From Collinsella sp. (GTDB lineage Bacteria; Actinomycetota; Coriobacteriia; Coriobacteriales; Coriobacteriaceae), in contig DXMA01000003.1 in NCBI GenBank assembly GCA_019414445.1, forward strand, positions 1-64,000: a stretch of 64,000 nt of DNA, given 5' to 3'. Position 1 is the first letter of the stretch. Each line of letters starts with the position of its first letter. Below the pieces are notes generated by a model. It ran no database searches and had not been told where the DNA came from. It worked only from the letters and a program-made list of their open reading frames with translations. Shown in pieces: positions 28,169-37,478 of the stretch. A program made the translations under genes and the position numbers.

Positions 28169-29839
28169 ATGGCAGCTAAAAAATCATCTCCCTTGAAGAT
28201 CATCCCGCTTGGCGGCCTTGACGGCATCGGCAAGAACATGACGGTCTTCGAGTGCGGCGACGACATGGTGCTCGTCGACGCCGGCCTTATGTTCCCCGAT
28301 GACTCCCAGCCCGGTATCGACCTGGTGCTTCCCGACTACACCTATGTTCTGGAGAACGAGGAGAAGCTCCGCGGTATCATCGTCACCCACGGCCACGAGG
28401 ACCACACCGGTTCGCTTCCGTACCTGCTGCAGGACCTCAACAACAAGGTGCCCATCTTCTCGAGCAAGCTGACGCTCGGTTTTATCGAGGGCAAGCTCTC
28501 CGAGTTCCGAATCCGCGCGCCCAAGTTCCGTGAGGTCAAGGGCGGCAGCCATGTCAACCTCGGCGGCATCTCGCTCGACTTTTTCTCGATGACGCACTCC
28601 ATCCCGGGCGCTCTGGGCGTGTTCATCCGCACCAATCAAGGCACCGTTATGCACACCGGCGACTTTAAGCTCGACCAGACGCCCATTGACGGCGTCACGC
28701 CCGACTATGCCGCTATCAGTCGCTTTGCCAAGCAGGGCATCGACCTGCTGCTTTCCGACTCCACCAATGCCACGGTTCCCGGCTTTACCAAGTCCGAGGC
28801 CGAGGTTGGTCCCAACCTACTGCACGCCATCAAGAACGCCCCGGGTCGCGTGTTCGTCGCATCGTTCTCGAGCCACATCCATCGTTTGCAGCAGATCTGC
28901 GATGCCGCCCGCAAGTGCGGCCGTAAGGTCGTTGTGACCGGTCGCTCCATGCTCACGAACACCCGCGTGGCGCGCGAGCTCGGTTATCTCAACATCGATG
29001 ATGCCGATATCATCGATGCCTTCGATATCGATAACCTGCCTGACGACAAGATCGTCGTCATGTGCACTGGTTCGCAGGGCGAGCCGCTGTCGGCCCTGTC
29101 CCGCATGGCCAATGGCGAGCACAAGACGCTCTCCATCCACGAGGGCGATACCGTTATCCTCTCGGCAACTCCCGTTCCTGGCAACGAGAAGGCCGTCCAG
29201 CAGGTCGTCAACAGCCTGGCCAAGCTCGGCTGCGACGTGTGGGATAAGAACCGCGCTCTCGTCCACGTCTCGGGTCACGGTAGCCAGGAGGAGCTCAAGC
29301 TCCTGATGGCCATGGCCAAGCCCACGTACTTTATGCCGGTTCACGGTGAGGCCGTGCATCTGCGCGCCCATGCCCAGCTGGCCCGCAAGATGGGCATCAA
29401 GGACGATCATATCTTTATCCTCGATAACGGCGACACGCTCGAGATGCGCGGTGGTATCGTCAAGCGCGGTACGCCCGTCGAGTCCGGTGTCGTTTACGTC
29501 GACGGCCTGCGTATCGGCGATACCGACCCCATCGTCCTGCGCGATCGCCAGAAGCTCGCCAACGACGGTATGGTCACGGCCGTTGCCATCGTCTCCCTCA
29601 AACACAAGAAGATCGAGGCCATCGAGTTCTCGGGCCGCGGCGTCTCGTTTGCCATCGACGACCAGTTCTCCGAGGATGCCTCCGCGTCCATTATGAAGAC
29701 GATCGAGAAGGGTAAGTTTAGCTTTACCAGCAGCGGTTCCGATGCCATTCGCAAGGCCGTGCGCGATTCGCTCTCTAACTTTATCTGGAGCCGTACGCGC
29801 ACCCGTCCGATGATCATCCCGGTCGTCATGGAGGTTTAG
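28169..29839 (+). CDS. rnj: ribonuclease J
   Basis: A 556-residue metallo-beta-lactamase/beta-CASP nuclease with endo- and 5'-3' exoribonuclease activity. The metal site is THGHEDHTGSLP near residue 73; HTGDFKLDQTP gives a later ligand and SGHGSQEEL is the beta-CASP motif. With RNase Y and PNPase also in this window, much of the mRNA decay machinery is here. AAAGGAAA lies about 15 bases upstream of the ATG. Confidence 0.93.
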   Translation: MAAKKSSPLKIIPLGGLDGIGKNMTVFECGDDMVLVDAGLMFPDDSQPGIDLVLPDYTYVLENEEKLRGIIVTHGHEDHTGSLPYLLQDLNNKVPIFSSKLTLGFIEGKLSEFRIRAPKFREVKGGSHVNLGGISLDFFSMTHSIPGALGVFIRTNQGTVMHTGDFKLDQTPIDGVTPDYAAISRFAKQGIDLLLSDSTNATVPGFTKSEAEVGPNLLHAIKNAPGRVFVASFSSHIHRLQQICDAARKCGRKVVVTGRSMLTNTRVARELGYLNIDDADIIDAFDIDNLPDDKIVVMCTGSQGEPLSALSRMANGEHKTLSIHEGDTVILSATPVPGNEKAVQQVVNSLAKLGCDVWDKNRALVHVSGHGSQEELKLLMAMAKPTYFMPVHGEAVHLRAHAQLARKMGIKDDHIFILDNGDTLEMRGGIVKRGTPVESGVVYVDGLRIGDTDPIVLRDRQKLANDGMVTAVAIVSLKHKKIEAIEFSGRGVSFAIDDQFSEDASASIMKTIEKGKFSFTSSGSDAIRKAVRDSLSNFIWSRTRTRPMIIPVVMEV

Positions 29840-29840
29840 T

Positions 29841-32618
29841 TTGGCGCGCGGATCTGCACAAAACGCCAAAGGCAATAAGGCCAATAACCAACCGGCATCT
29901 GCTAAGGGTGCCGGTTCCCATCTGCGTGCCAATAAGGGCCACGAGTCCGAGTTCGATGAGTTTGAGCCCTTGGTCGAGCCTTCGGCCAATCGCGATATCG
30001 CCGGTGTGGTCATCGCCGTTTTGGCGATCGCGTCCTTCATTGCCGTGATCTCTCCGGCAACAGCGCCCGTGACGGCTGCGGTTGCCGGTTTCTACCACCT
30101 GGGCTTTGGTCTGGGCGCCTACGTGCTGCCGATCGTCATCTTGCTGTTTGCCGCCACGCTCTTTTTGGGTGAGGACTCGCCGCTCAACGTGCGCTCTGTC
30201 GCGGGCGGCGCCGTGGTCTTTATCGCCGTCGTCTCCATTCTTTCGCTGATGGTGCCGGGCACGAGCGATTCGTGCGACCTTATGTTTACGCCGCAGAACC
30301 TTTCCGTGTCGGGCGGCTACATTGGCGCCTTTATCGCAAGTGCCTTGCAAAACGCCCTGGGTAAACCTATCGCCATGGTTGTCTTGCTGGGGCTTGTCGT
30401 CGTTGGTTTGGTCATTATCGGCTTTTCGGTGGGTGGCGTTTTGCGCTCCGCACGCGATCGTGCGGCAGATTTTGCCGAACGCCGTCGTGCCGATGTCAAC
30501 GCCAGCCCGTGGGGCGATGAAGAGGCCCTGTCTGTTCCCGGCGTCGCTCGTCCGCACCTGAGCATTCTGCGCCAGAAGGGGACTGACGCAGCGGTGACCA
30601 CGGTCATGGGTGGCGATGTCGACCCGGTTTTGGATGACGACGAGGACGATGACCCGTTTGTCGACGTATCCGAGTCGGTTGAAGCCGAGCGGGCCAAGAC
30701 CACGCTGCTGCCGCGTCGCCATGTCAAGAAGGGCAAGGCTGCGCCTAAGCTCAATACGAGTGAGCCCGACCCGTCTTGGTCCGATAGCGAGATTGAGCTC
30801 ACCGAGGGTGACGACGAGGACGACGAGGCTCCGCTCGAGACCGCCAAGACAACCTTGCTGCCGCGTCGCCACGCCAAGCGCGGGCAGGTCACTGGACAGC
30901 TTTCGATGGAGGACGATCCGGACAAGGTTGACGAGTCCGAGCCGCCGTTTGCCGTGAACCCTGTTTCGGCCGCACCTCAGATTCCCGACTTCCTGAAGCA
31001 TCCCAAGGTTGCCGATGCGCCTGCCACGAGTGCTATCGAATCGGCTGCGGCTCGTGATGGGGGAGTGGACGACGGCGCCGCAGATAACGAGGGCGAAGAG
31101 GAGGACGGCCTCAAGCTTCCGCCGCTCGAAATCCTGCATGCCAACCCGCAGTCGGCTTCCGCTGCGTCTTCGGACAAGGAGCTGGAGCAGACCGCTGAGT
31201 CACTGCAATCCACCTTGCTTGAGTTTGGCCGCAGTGCCCGCGTGGTCGGCTGGATCGCCGGCCCCACGGTGACGACCTTTAAGCTGCAGCCCGGTGAGGG
31301 CGAGCGTGTGAGCAAAATCTCGAGCCTCGAGGACGATATCGCGCTTTCGCTCGCTGCCCAGTCGGTGCGTATCTTTGCCCCGATCCCCGGCACCTCGCTC
31401 GTGGGCATCGAGATTCCCAACCGCAAGCGCCAGAACGTCAATCTGGGCGACGTGCTGCCCTATGTGAAGGGCGGTCCGCTCGAGCTCGCCATCGGCCGCG
31501 ACGCCGAGGGCACGCCGGTTGTTGCCGACCTCGCCAAGATGCCTCACCTGTTGATTGCCGGTACGACCGGTTCTGGTAAGTCGGTGATGATCAACTCCAT
31601 CATCACGACCTTGCTCATGCGCGCCCTTCCCGAGGACGTTCGCCTGATTATGGTCGACCCCAAGCGCGTTGAGCTTGCGGGCTATAACGGTCTTCCGCAT
31701 CTCTATGTGCCCGTGGTGACCGAGCCCAAGCAGGCCGCGAGCGCTCTGCAATGGGCTGTGTCCGAGATGGAGCGTCGCCTGAAGGTCTTCGAGCGTCTCA
31801 ACGTGCGTAAGATCTCGACCTACAACGAAAAGCAGGCTGCTGGCGAGTTTGAGCATTACGACAACCCGCCGCAAAAGATGCCCTACCTGGTCATTATCAT
31901 TGACGAGCTCTCTGACCTGATGATGGTCGCCGGTAAGGATGTCGAGGCCTCGATCGTGCGTATTGCACAGCTGGGCCGTGCCGCCGGTATTCACCTTATC
32001 GTTGCCACGCAGCGCCCCAGCTCCAACGTGGTGACGGGCCTTATCAAGGCCAACATAACCAACCGCATCGCCTTTAACGTCGCCACGGGCATCGACTCGC
32101 GCGTCATCATCGACCAGATGGGTGCCGAGAAGCTCACCGGTTTGGGCGACATGCTGTTCTCCAAGGTCGACTGGGGCAAGCCCCGCCGTATCCAGGGCTG
32201 CTTTGTCTCGGACGACGAAATCAACGAGATTGTCGAGTTCGTCAAGTCGCAGAGTGAGCCAGACTACCACGAGGAGATCCTGTCTGCCGTGGCGCCCGCT
32301 TCCATGTCCATGGCGGGTGGCGGAGGCATTGTCCGCACCGGAGTAGCCGAGCCGCAAGACGATGATCCACTCATTTGGGAAGCCGCCCATATTGTGGTGG
32401 AATCGCAGCTTGGCTCCACATCTGGCCTGCAACGTCGTCTGAAGGTTGGCTATGCGCGTGCCGGGCGTATTATGGACATGCTGGAAGAAAAGGGTGTCGT
32501 CGGCCCGCCCGACGGTTCCAAGCCGCGCGAGGTCCTGTTGGACGAGGAGGGGCTTGCCGCGCTGGAATCTGTCGACGCCGAGATGGCACGTGAAGATCGT
32601 GAGTTTGGAGGATTCTGA
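29841..32618 (+). CDS. ftsK: FtsK/SpoIIIE DNA translocase
   Basis: A 925-residue septal DNA pump. Four membrane segments (about 53-200) lead into an acidic linker, then the RecA-like motor with Walker A GTTGSGKSVM near 574 and Walker B VIIIDELSDLM, and a C-terminal gamma winged helix that reads KOPS/SRS sites. The linker holds two copies of AKTTLLPRRHxKxG, at roughly 284 and 333. TTG 29841 is the start; GGAGG lies six bases before it. It overlaps the next gene by one base. Confidence 0.93.
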   Translation: MARGSAQNAKGNKANNQPASAKGAGSHLRANKGHESEFDEFEPLVEPSANRDIAGVVIAVLAIASFIAVISPATAPVTAAVAGFYHLGFGLGAYVLPIVILLFAATLFLGEDSPLNVRSVAGGAVVFIAVVSILSLMVPGTSDSCDLMFTPQNLSVSGGYIGAFIASALQNALGKPIAMVVLLGLVVVGLVIIGFSVGGVLRSARDRAADFAERRRADVNASPWGDEEALSVPGVARPHLSILRQKGTDAAVTTVMGGDVDPVLDDDEDDDPFVDVSESVEAERAKTTLLPRRHVKKGKAAPKLNTSEPDPSWSDSEIELTEGDDEDDEAPLETAKTTLLPRRHAKRGQVTGQLSMEDDPDKVDESEPPFAVNPVSAAPQIPDFLKHPKVADAPATSAIESAAARDGGVDDGAADNEGEEEDGLKLPPLEILHANPQSASAASSDKELEQTAESLQSTLLEFGRSARVVGWIAGPTVTTFKLQPGEGERVSKISSLEDDIALSLAAQSVRIFAPIPGTSLVGIEIPNRKRQNVNLGDVLPYVKGGPLELAIGRDAEGTPVVADLAKMPHLLIAGTTGSGKSVMINSIITTLLMRALPEDVRLIMVDPKRVELAGYNGLPHLYVPVVTEPKQAASALQWAVSEMERRLKVFERLNVRKISTYNEKQAAGEFEHYDNPPQKMPYLVIIIDELSDLMMVAGKDVEASIVRIAQLGRAAGIHLIVATQRPSSNVVTGLIKANITNRIAFNVATGIDSRVIIDQMGAEKLTGLGDMLFSKVDWGKPRRIQGCFVSDDEINEIVEFVKSQSEPDYHEEILSAVAPASMSMAGGGGIVRTGVAEPQDDDPLIWEAAHIVVESQLGSTSGLQRRLKVGYARAGRIMDMLEEKGVVGPPDGSKPREVLLDEEGLAALESVDAEMAREDREFGGF

Positions 32619-34129
32619 TGGCTGCGCGCTTTGGTGACATGCTGCTCGAGCAGCGTCGCCGAATGGGCCTTTCCATTCAGCAGGTCGCCAACACCATCAA
32701 AATCAGGCCGCAGATCATCGAGTTTTTCGAGACCGGTAACTTTGCTTCGATGCCGCCGCGCGGCTATGCGCAGGGCATGATTTCGAGCTATGCTCGTTTT
32801 TTGGGCCTCAATCCGCGCGAGGTCGTCAATGCCTACTTTGACGACCTGATGGCATACGAACGCGAGACGTCGCAGCAGGGGGGTCGTTTTCAGGACGCCG
32901 CCGGCTACGTCAATTCGCGTTCCTCTGTCGATAACGGGCGCTTCCTGATGGTTCAGGGTGGTCGCTCAACGCGTTATGGTCAGCGTCCGCAGCAGGCTGG
33001 CTATATTACCGAGACGGGGTCCAGTGAGGAAATCCGTTCTCAGCGCGATCGTTTCCGCAGCACGCCTATGCCCGACGATCGTGCGCTTCCCGCTGCCCGC
33101 GGTGTGGTGCGCGATCCCCGTGTCGGCTACGGAGATGGCGGCTATTCCGATCGTGGCTACCGTGGTGTCTCTGCCGGTCGTGCTCTCGGCGGCTATGCGG
33201 ACGCCGATGCCACGCAGGTGACGCCGCGTCTTCGCTCTCAATCACAGCCGTATGGCCAGCGCTCTTCGGCTCCGCGTGCGGGCCAGCGTGGCTATCAAGG
33301 CCGCGGTGAACTTGCGCCCCGCTCGGGTCAGAGCAGCCTTCAGGGCCAGGGTGGCTATCGCGGCCGTTCCGACAGCAATCGTGGTCGTATGCCTCAGGGA
33401 GGCGGCCGCAGCAGTTCCAGTCGTGGACGCGGCGGTTCCCGTACTCCTCAAAACAACGGTCTCGATCCGCGTATCGTCTACGCCGGCATCGGTGCCGTGG
33501 CGTTGCTGCTGATCGTGCTCATCGTGGTACTTCTGCGCGGCTGCGCATCTTCGACGCCCGAGACCACGCCCGAGACGCCCACTGCTACCAAGACGACGAC
33601 CAAGAAGTCTTCTAAGAAGACCGAAACGGTCGACGAGGATGAGGACACCGATGAGGCGACGGATGAGTCGACCGATTCGGACGCCACCAAGACGACGGCT
33701 AAAAAGGAAGAAAACGAGGTAACGAAGGTCAAGGTCTCCGTTGCCAAGGGAAAGACCGCCTGGATTGAGGTCAAGGTCGATGGCAAGTCGGTCTATGGCG
33801 CCCAGGCGACTGGCCCCTTTGAGCAGGAGTACACGCCTGAGTCCTCGATCGAGATCACCACGTCCAAGCCTTCCGATGTCACCGTTACCAAGAACGGCGA
33901 AAAGGTCCGTTACGATACCAAGACCTCGGGCGTGGCGCGTGTGACGATCACCGTTCCCAAGAAGGAGACGACTGGTTCCGAGAATGGTGAAAGTTCTGAT
34001 GGTACCGACACCACCGATGGTACCGACACCACCGACGGCACCGATGCCCAGTCCACGGATGGCGCCGATACCGCAACTGACGGCCAGACGCCCACCGATT
34101 CTACCGACTATTCGTACGATAGCTACTAA
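32618..34129 (+). CDS. RodZ-like helix-turn-helix membrane protein
   Basis: A 503-residue protein with an N-terminal HTH_25 domain (LLEQRRRMGLSIQQVANTIK) of the RodZ/YmfM kind, a long Arg/Gly/Ser/Tyr-rich middle (about 85-285), one membrane segment at about 287-309, a Thr/Lys/Asp-rich spacer, a beta-rich outer domain (about 370-445) and a Gly-Thr-Asp repeat tail. RodZ links MreB to the wall machinery; a septal or wall role is inferred from layout and position after ftsK, as for ymfM in Bacillus. The middle and tail are unusually long. GGAGGATTCTG precedes ATG 32618. Confidence 0.75.
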   Translation: MAARFGDMLLEQRRRMGLSIQQVANTIKIRPQIIEFFETGNFASMPPRGYAQGMISSYARFLGLNPREVVNAYFDDLMAYERETSQQGGRFQDAAGYVNSRSSVDNGRFLMVQGGRSTRYGQRPQQAGYITETGSSEEIRSQRDRFRSTPMPDDRALPAARGVVRDPRVGYGDGGYSDRGYRGVSAGRALGGYADADATQVTPRLRSQSQPYGQRSSAPRAGQRGYQGRGELAPRSGQSSLQGQGGYRGRSDSNRGRMPQGGGRSSSSRGRGGSRTPQNNGLDPRIVYAGIGAVALLLIVLIVVLLRGCASSTPETTPETPTATKTTTKKSSKKTETVDEDEDTDEATDESTDSDATKTTAKKEENEVTKVKVSVAKGKTAWIEVKVDGKSVYGAQATGPFEQEYTPESSIEITTSKPSDVTVTKNGEKVRYDTKTSGVARVTITVPKKETTGSENGESSDGTDTTDGTDTTDGTDAQSTDGADTATDGQTPTDSTDYSYDSY

Positions 34130-34155
34130 GCCGCTCGTACGCGAAAGGAAACATC

Positions 34156-34653
34156 ATGGCTAAAGATTCCAGCTTCGACGTCGTGTCCGAGGTCAACATG
34201 CAAGAGGTCGACAACGCCTTCCAGCAAACCACGCGCGAGATTTCCCAGCGCTATGACCTGAAGGATTCCGGCGCCACGATCGAGCTTTCGAAGGGCGACA
34301 AGCTCTTTACGATCAACGCCCCGGCCGACTTTGTCTCCAAGCAGATTATCGAGGTGCTGAGCTCCAAGCTCATCAAGCGCGGCATCGACCCCAAGGCTGT
34401 CTCGTGGGATGCCCCGCAGGCGGCATCGGGCGGCACCGTGCGCGTGCTCGGCCATATCGTCGAGGGTATCGACCAGGCGACCGCCAAGAAGATCAACAAG
34501 GACATCAAGGACCAAAAGCTCAAGGTCAAGGTGACTATCGAGGCCGACAAGCTGCGTGTTTCCTCTGCTTCGAAGGACGCGTTGCAGACCGTGATCCAGT
34601 TCCTGCGCGACCAGGACTACGGCCAGCCGCTGCAGTTCACCAACTACCGCTAA
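34156..34653 (+). CDS. YajQ-family nucleotide-binding protein
   Basis: A 165-residue UPF0234/YajQ protein: two ferredoxin-like domains with the family start FDVVSEVNMQEVDNAFQQT and the C-terminal DYGQPLQFTNYR. Members bind RNA, tRNA or cyclic di-GMP in different bacteria; the ligand here is unknown. AAAGGAAACATC precedes ATG 34156. Confidence 0.88.
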   Translation: MAKDSSFDVVSEVNMQEVDNAFQQTTREISQRYDLKDSGATIELSKGDKLFTINAPADFVSKQIIEVLSSKLIKRGIDPKAVSWDAPQAASGGTVRVLGHIVEGIDQATAKKINKDIKDQKLKVKVTIEADKLRVSSASKDALQTVIQFLRDQDYGQPLQFTNYR

Positions 34654-34680
34654 TATCATTCGAAAGGACTGCTCTTCAAC

Positions 34681-36030
34681 ATGGATACACCGTTGGGCTC
34701 CGTGCTCTACATCACCCTCGGGTGCGCTAAGAACGAGGTTGACACCGACCGCATGCGTTCTCTTTTGACCGCCGCGGGCTACGAGGAGGCATTCGACCCA
34801 CAGGATGCCGATATCGCCATCGTCAATACATGCTCGTTCCTCGCCTCCGCAACGTCCGAGAGCATCGAGACCACGCTCGAGCTCGCCAACGAGGTTCAGG
34901 ACGGCGTTCGTTCTTGCCCCATCGTCATGTGCGGCTGTGTGCCGTCGCGCTATGGCGACGATCTGCCCGATGAGCTGCCCGAGGTCGCTGCCTTTGTGAA
35001 GGCCGACGAGGAGGATGGCATCGTGGCGGTCATCGATGGCGTGCTGGGCGTCGAGCGCGAGATTGCCGCCTATATTCCGCAGGTCAAGCGCACCGTCGAG
35101 GGCGCTGTCGCCTACGTCAAGATCTCCGATGGCTGCAACCGCTTCTGTAGCTTCTGCATGATCCCGTATATCCGCGGTCGTTATCACTCGCGCAATGCCG
35201 AGAGCATTATTTCCGAGGTGCGCGACTTGGTTGCCGGTGGCGTGCGAGAGATCGTGCTGATCGGCCAGGACACGGGTATTTGGGGCACCGACTTTGCCGA
35301 CGAAGACGTCACCGATGGCTCGCCGCGCAATCTGGCGCAGCTGCTGCATGCCGTCGCCGAGGCCGTGCGCCCGCACAACGTCTGGGTCCGCGTGCTCTAC
35401 CTGCAGCCCGAGGGCATGACTGACGAGCTCATTGAGACCATTCGTGATACGCCCGAGGTGCTGCCCTATATCGATATCCCCGTGCAGCACTGCGACGCGC
35501 GCATCCTCAAGGCTATGCGCCGTTCTGGTTCGCGCCAGGAGCTCGAGGACCTGTTCCGCGATCTGCGTGAGCGCATCCCCGGCATCGTGATCCGTTCCAC
35601 GGCCATGGTCGGCTTCCCGACCGAGACCGACGACGAGTTCCGCGACCTTATCGACTTTATGGACACCGTCGGCTTCGACTACACGAGCGTCTTTGCCTAC
35701 TCGCAGGAGGAGGGCAGCCTGGCCGCCAAGATGGAGGGCCAGGTCGACGAAGAGGTCAAGCTCGAGCGCGCCCAGGAGGCCATGGACCTGGCCGAGTCGC
35801 TCGGTTTTGCTGCAACTGCCGCACATGTGGGCGAGCGCGCCCAGGTGATTGTCGACGGTATCGAAGAGACCGAGGACGGCGCCGAGCTGATCGGACATGC
35901 CTGGTTCCAGGCGCCTGATTCCGATGGCGCGGTGCATCTGGATGCCAGCGAGGCATCTGTGGGCGATATTCTGACGGTCGAGTTTACCGATAGCTTCTGC
36001 TATGAGCTTATCGGCCATGTTGTGGAGTAG
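34681..36030 (+). CDS. rimO: ribosomal protein S12 methylthiotransferase RimO
   Basis: A 449-residue radical SAM enzyme that methylthiolates an aspartate of S12. The start LYITLGCAKNEVDTDRM is typical of RimO, not MiaB; the cluster motif is GCNRFCSFC near residue 151, and a TRAM domain ends the protein. AAAGGACT lies upstream. It is the third methylthiotransferase in the window (with MtaB and MiaB). Confidence 0.92.
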   Translation: MDTPLGSVLYITLGCAKNEVDTDRMRSLLTAAGYEEAFDPQDADIAIVNTCSFLASATSESIETTLELANEVQDGVRSCPIVMCGCVPSRYGDDLPDELPEVAAFVKADEEDGIVAVIDGVLGVEREIAAYIPQVKRTVEGAVAYVKISDGCNRFCSFCMIPYIRGRYHSRNAESIISEVRDLVAGGVREIVLIGQDTGIWGTDFADEDVTDGSPRNLAQLLHAVAEAVRPHNVWVRVLYLQPEGMTDELIETIRDTPEVLPYIDIPVQHCDARILKAMRRSGSRQELEDLFRDLRERIPGIVIRSTAMVGFPTETDDEFRDLIDFMDTVGFDYTSVFAYSQEEGSLAAKMEGQVDEEVKLERAQEAMDLAESLGFAATAAHVGERAQVIVDGIEETEDGAELIGHAWFQAPDSDGAVHLDASEASVGDILTVEFTDSFCYELIGHVVE

Positions 36031-36039
36031 GAGAGCGTC

Positions 36040-36678
36040 GTGGCAAACGAGAGCAATAAGGAACTGACGAGTGTTTGGACGCCCGCCAACATCGTGACGT
36101 GCGTTCGCATCGTCTTTATCCCGGTGTTCATGATTGTGTCGGCGCTTTCTCACACGAGTGTTGCCGGTACAGATTGGAGCACCTTCGACGGCCCGCTCGC
36201 CGCCGCTGCCTTCATTCTGTACGTCATCCTGTCGTGCACCGATAAGGTTGACGGCTACCTGGCGCGCTCGCGCAACGAGATTACCGACTTCGGTAAATTC
36301 TTGGACCCCATCGCCGACAAGCTGCTCGTATTCTCGGCCCTGCTGCTATTCTTGGACTTTGGTGCCGTGTCGGTTTGGTCCGTGTTCATCATCTTGTTCC
36401 GCGAGCTGCTGGTAAGCGCCCTGCGCATGGTTGCGAGTGCCGCCGGCGTGGTCGTTGCCGCCGATAAGCTTGGCAAGTACAAGACGGCGACCACGATGGT
36501 CTCCATCTGCGGTTACCTGTGCGTCTTTGCGATGGCCGGCTTGCACCTTGGCCCGCTGGCGCTGACGCTCGGCATCTACTCGGTGTCGCGCTTCCTGTAC
36601 GCCGTTGCCGTTGTCCTGACCGTTATCTCGGGCGCCCAGTACTTCTGGAACTGCCGCAAGATCGTCTTTTCGGTCTAG
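36040..36678 (+). CDS. pgsA: CDP-diacylglycerol-glycerol-3-phosphate phosphatidyltransferase
   Basis: A 212-residue membrane enzyme making phosphatidylglycerol phosphate. The CDP-alcohol signature D-x2-DG-x2-AR-x8-G-x3-D-x3-D spans about 68-90 (DKVDGYLARS ... FGKFLDPIADK). Several membrane segments follow. Start GTG 36040 with AGGAGAG upstream. The position before cinA and recA matches Bacillus pgsA. A second family member lies at 56953-57657. Confidence 0.88.
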   Translation: MANESNKELTSVWTPANIVTCVRIVFIPVFMIVSALSHTSVAGTDWSTFDGPLAAAAFILYVILSCTDKVDGYLARSRNEITDFGKFLDPIADKLLVFSALLLFLDFGAVSVWSVFIILFRELLVSALRMVASAAGVVVAADKLGKYKTATTMVSICGYLCVFAMAGLHLGPLALTLGIYSVSRFLYAVAVVLTVISGAQYFWNCRKIVFSV

Positions 36679-36684
36679 GTTCTG

Positions 36685-37221
36685 GTGGGTATGACGGACT
36701 CTTTTGAGCAGATTTCCGCACATAACGAGGAGCTGGCGCGCGATATCGTCGAGCGCGCGAGCGCTCGGGGTGTGACGGTTTCGACGGCTGAGTCGCTGAC
36801 GGCGGGTATGATCGCCTCGACGATTGCCGATATCCCGGGCGCCTCGGCGGTGCTGCGTGGCGGTGCGGTGACCTACTGCGATGAGATCAAGCATCGCGTT
36901 TTGGGTGTTGATCAGGAGACGCTCGACCGCTATACCGCGGTGTCGCATCAGACCGCGCGCGAGATGGCGGCGCGTTCGCTGGAGCTGTACCAGAGCGATA
37001 TTGCAGTGAGCGCAACGGGTTATGCCGGCCCCGGCGGCGGCACTGAGGACGATCTGGCTGGCACTTTCTATATTGGCTGGGCGTATCGCGCGGCTGATGG
37101 GGAAGTGCCGGTCGTGGACTCTGTGCGCTGCCACTATGAGGGCGACCGTTCGTGTGTTCGTGCCCATGCGGTCGCGGAGGCATTGGGACGCATTGCCCTT
37201 GTGCTTAACTCTATGGAATAG
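36685..37221 (+). CDS. CinA C-terminal-type nicotinamide mononucleotide amidase
   Basis: A 178-residue protein equal to the C-terminal (PncC) domain of CinA, which deamidates NMN in pyridine nucleotide salvage. The motif STAESLTAGMIASTI and the SATGYAGPGGGT loop are clear. The N-terminal MoaB-like domain is absent, as in many stand-alone PncC proteins. GTG 36685 or ATG 36691 could be the start. It lies just before recA, as cinA does in Bacillus and streptococci. Confidence 0.87.
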   Translation: MGMTDSFEQISAHNEELARDIVERASARGVTVSTAESLTAGMIASTIADIPGASAVLRGGAVTYCDEIKHRVLGVDQETLDRYTAVSHQTAREMAARSLELYQSDIAVSATGYAGPGGGTEDDLAGTFYIGWAYRAADGEVPVVDSVRCHYEGDRSCVRAHAVAEALGRIALVLNSME

Positions 37222-37228
37222 ACGTGTT

Positions 37229-37252
37229 TTAAGGGGCCTTCGGGCCCCTTAA
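37229..37252 (+). terminator. hairpin after the cinA-like gene
   Basis: TTAAGGGGCC pairs perfectly with GGCCCCTTAA around a TTCG loop. There is only a weak T-rich tail, so termination may be partial. Confidence 0.55.
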
Positions 37253-37419
37253 TTGTGGAGATAGGGACCCCTGACGTATTTAGCATTTGCGCTGGTCATA
37301 GGTGTATTTTTGCCTTTCTTGTTCTTATTTGCCCCTTTGTGGTCAAGCATTTGGTCAGTGTTAGGTCGGCGTTTGGTTGGGTTTTGGAAAGACTGCCTGC
37401 ATATGATTTATCTGAACGG

Positions 37420-37448
37420 TTGACCACGAACAGCCGTTCGTTTATTAT
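37420..37448 (+). promoter_or_regulatory. recA promoter with LexA box in the spacer
   Basis: TTGACC (37420-37425), 17-bp spacer, TATTAT (37443-37448). The spacer holds CGAACAGCCGTTCG (37427-37440), a perfect CGAAC-N4-GTTCG palindrome that matches the Gram-positive LexA box. LexA bound here would block RNA polymerase. The LexA gene is at 46950-47594. Confidence 0.88.
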
Positions 37449-37478
37449 CGATGCAGGTTGTTAAGAGGAGGGCTTTTC

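Noticed and set aside
34126..36153. 675-residue minus-strand frame
   Set aside because: Antisense of yajQ and rimO, both clear genes.
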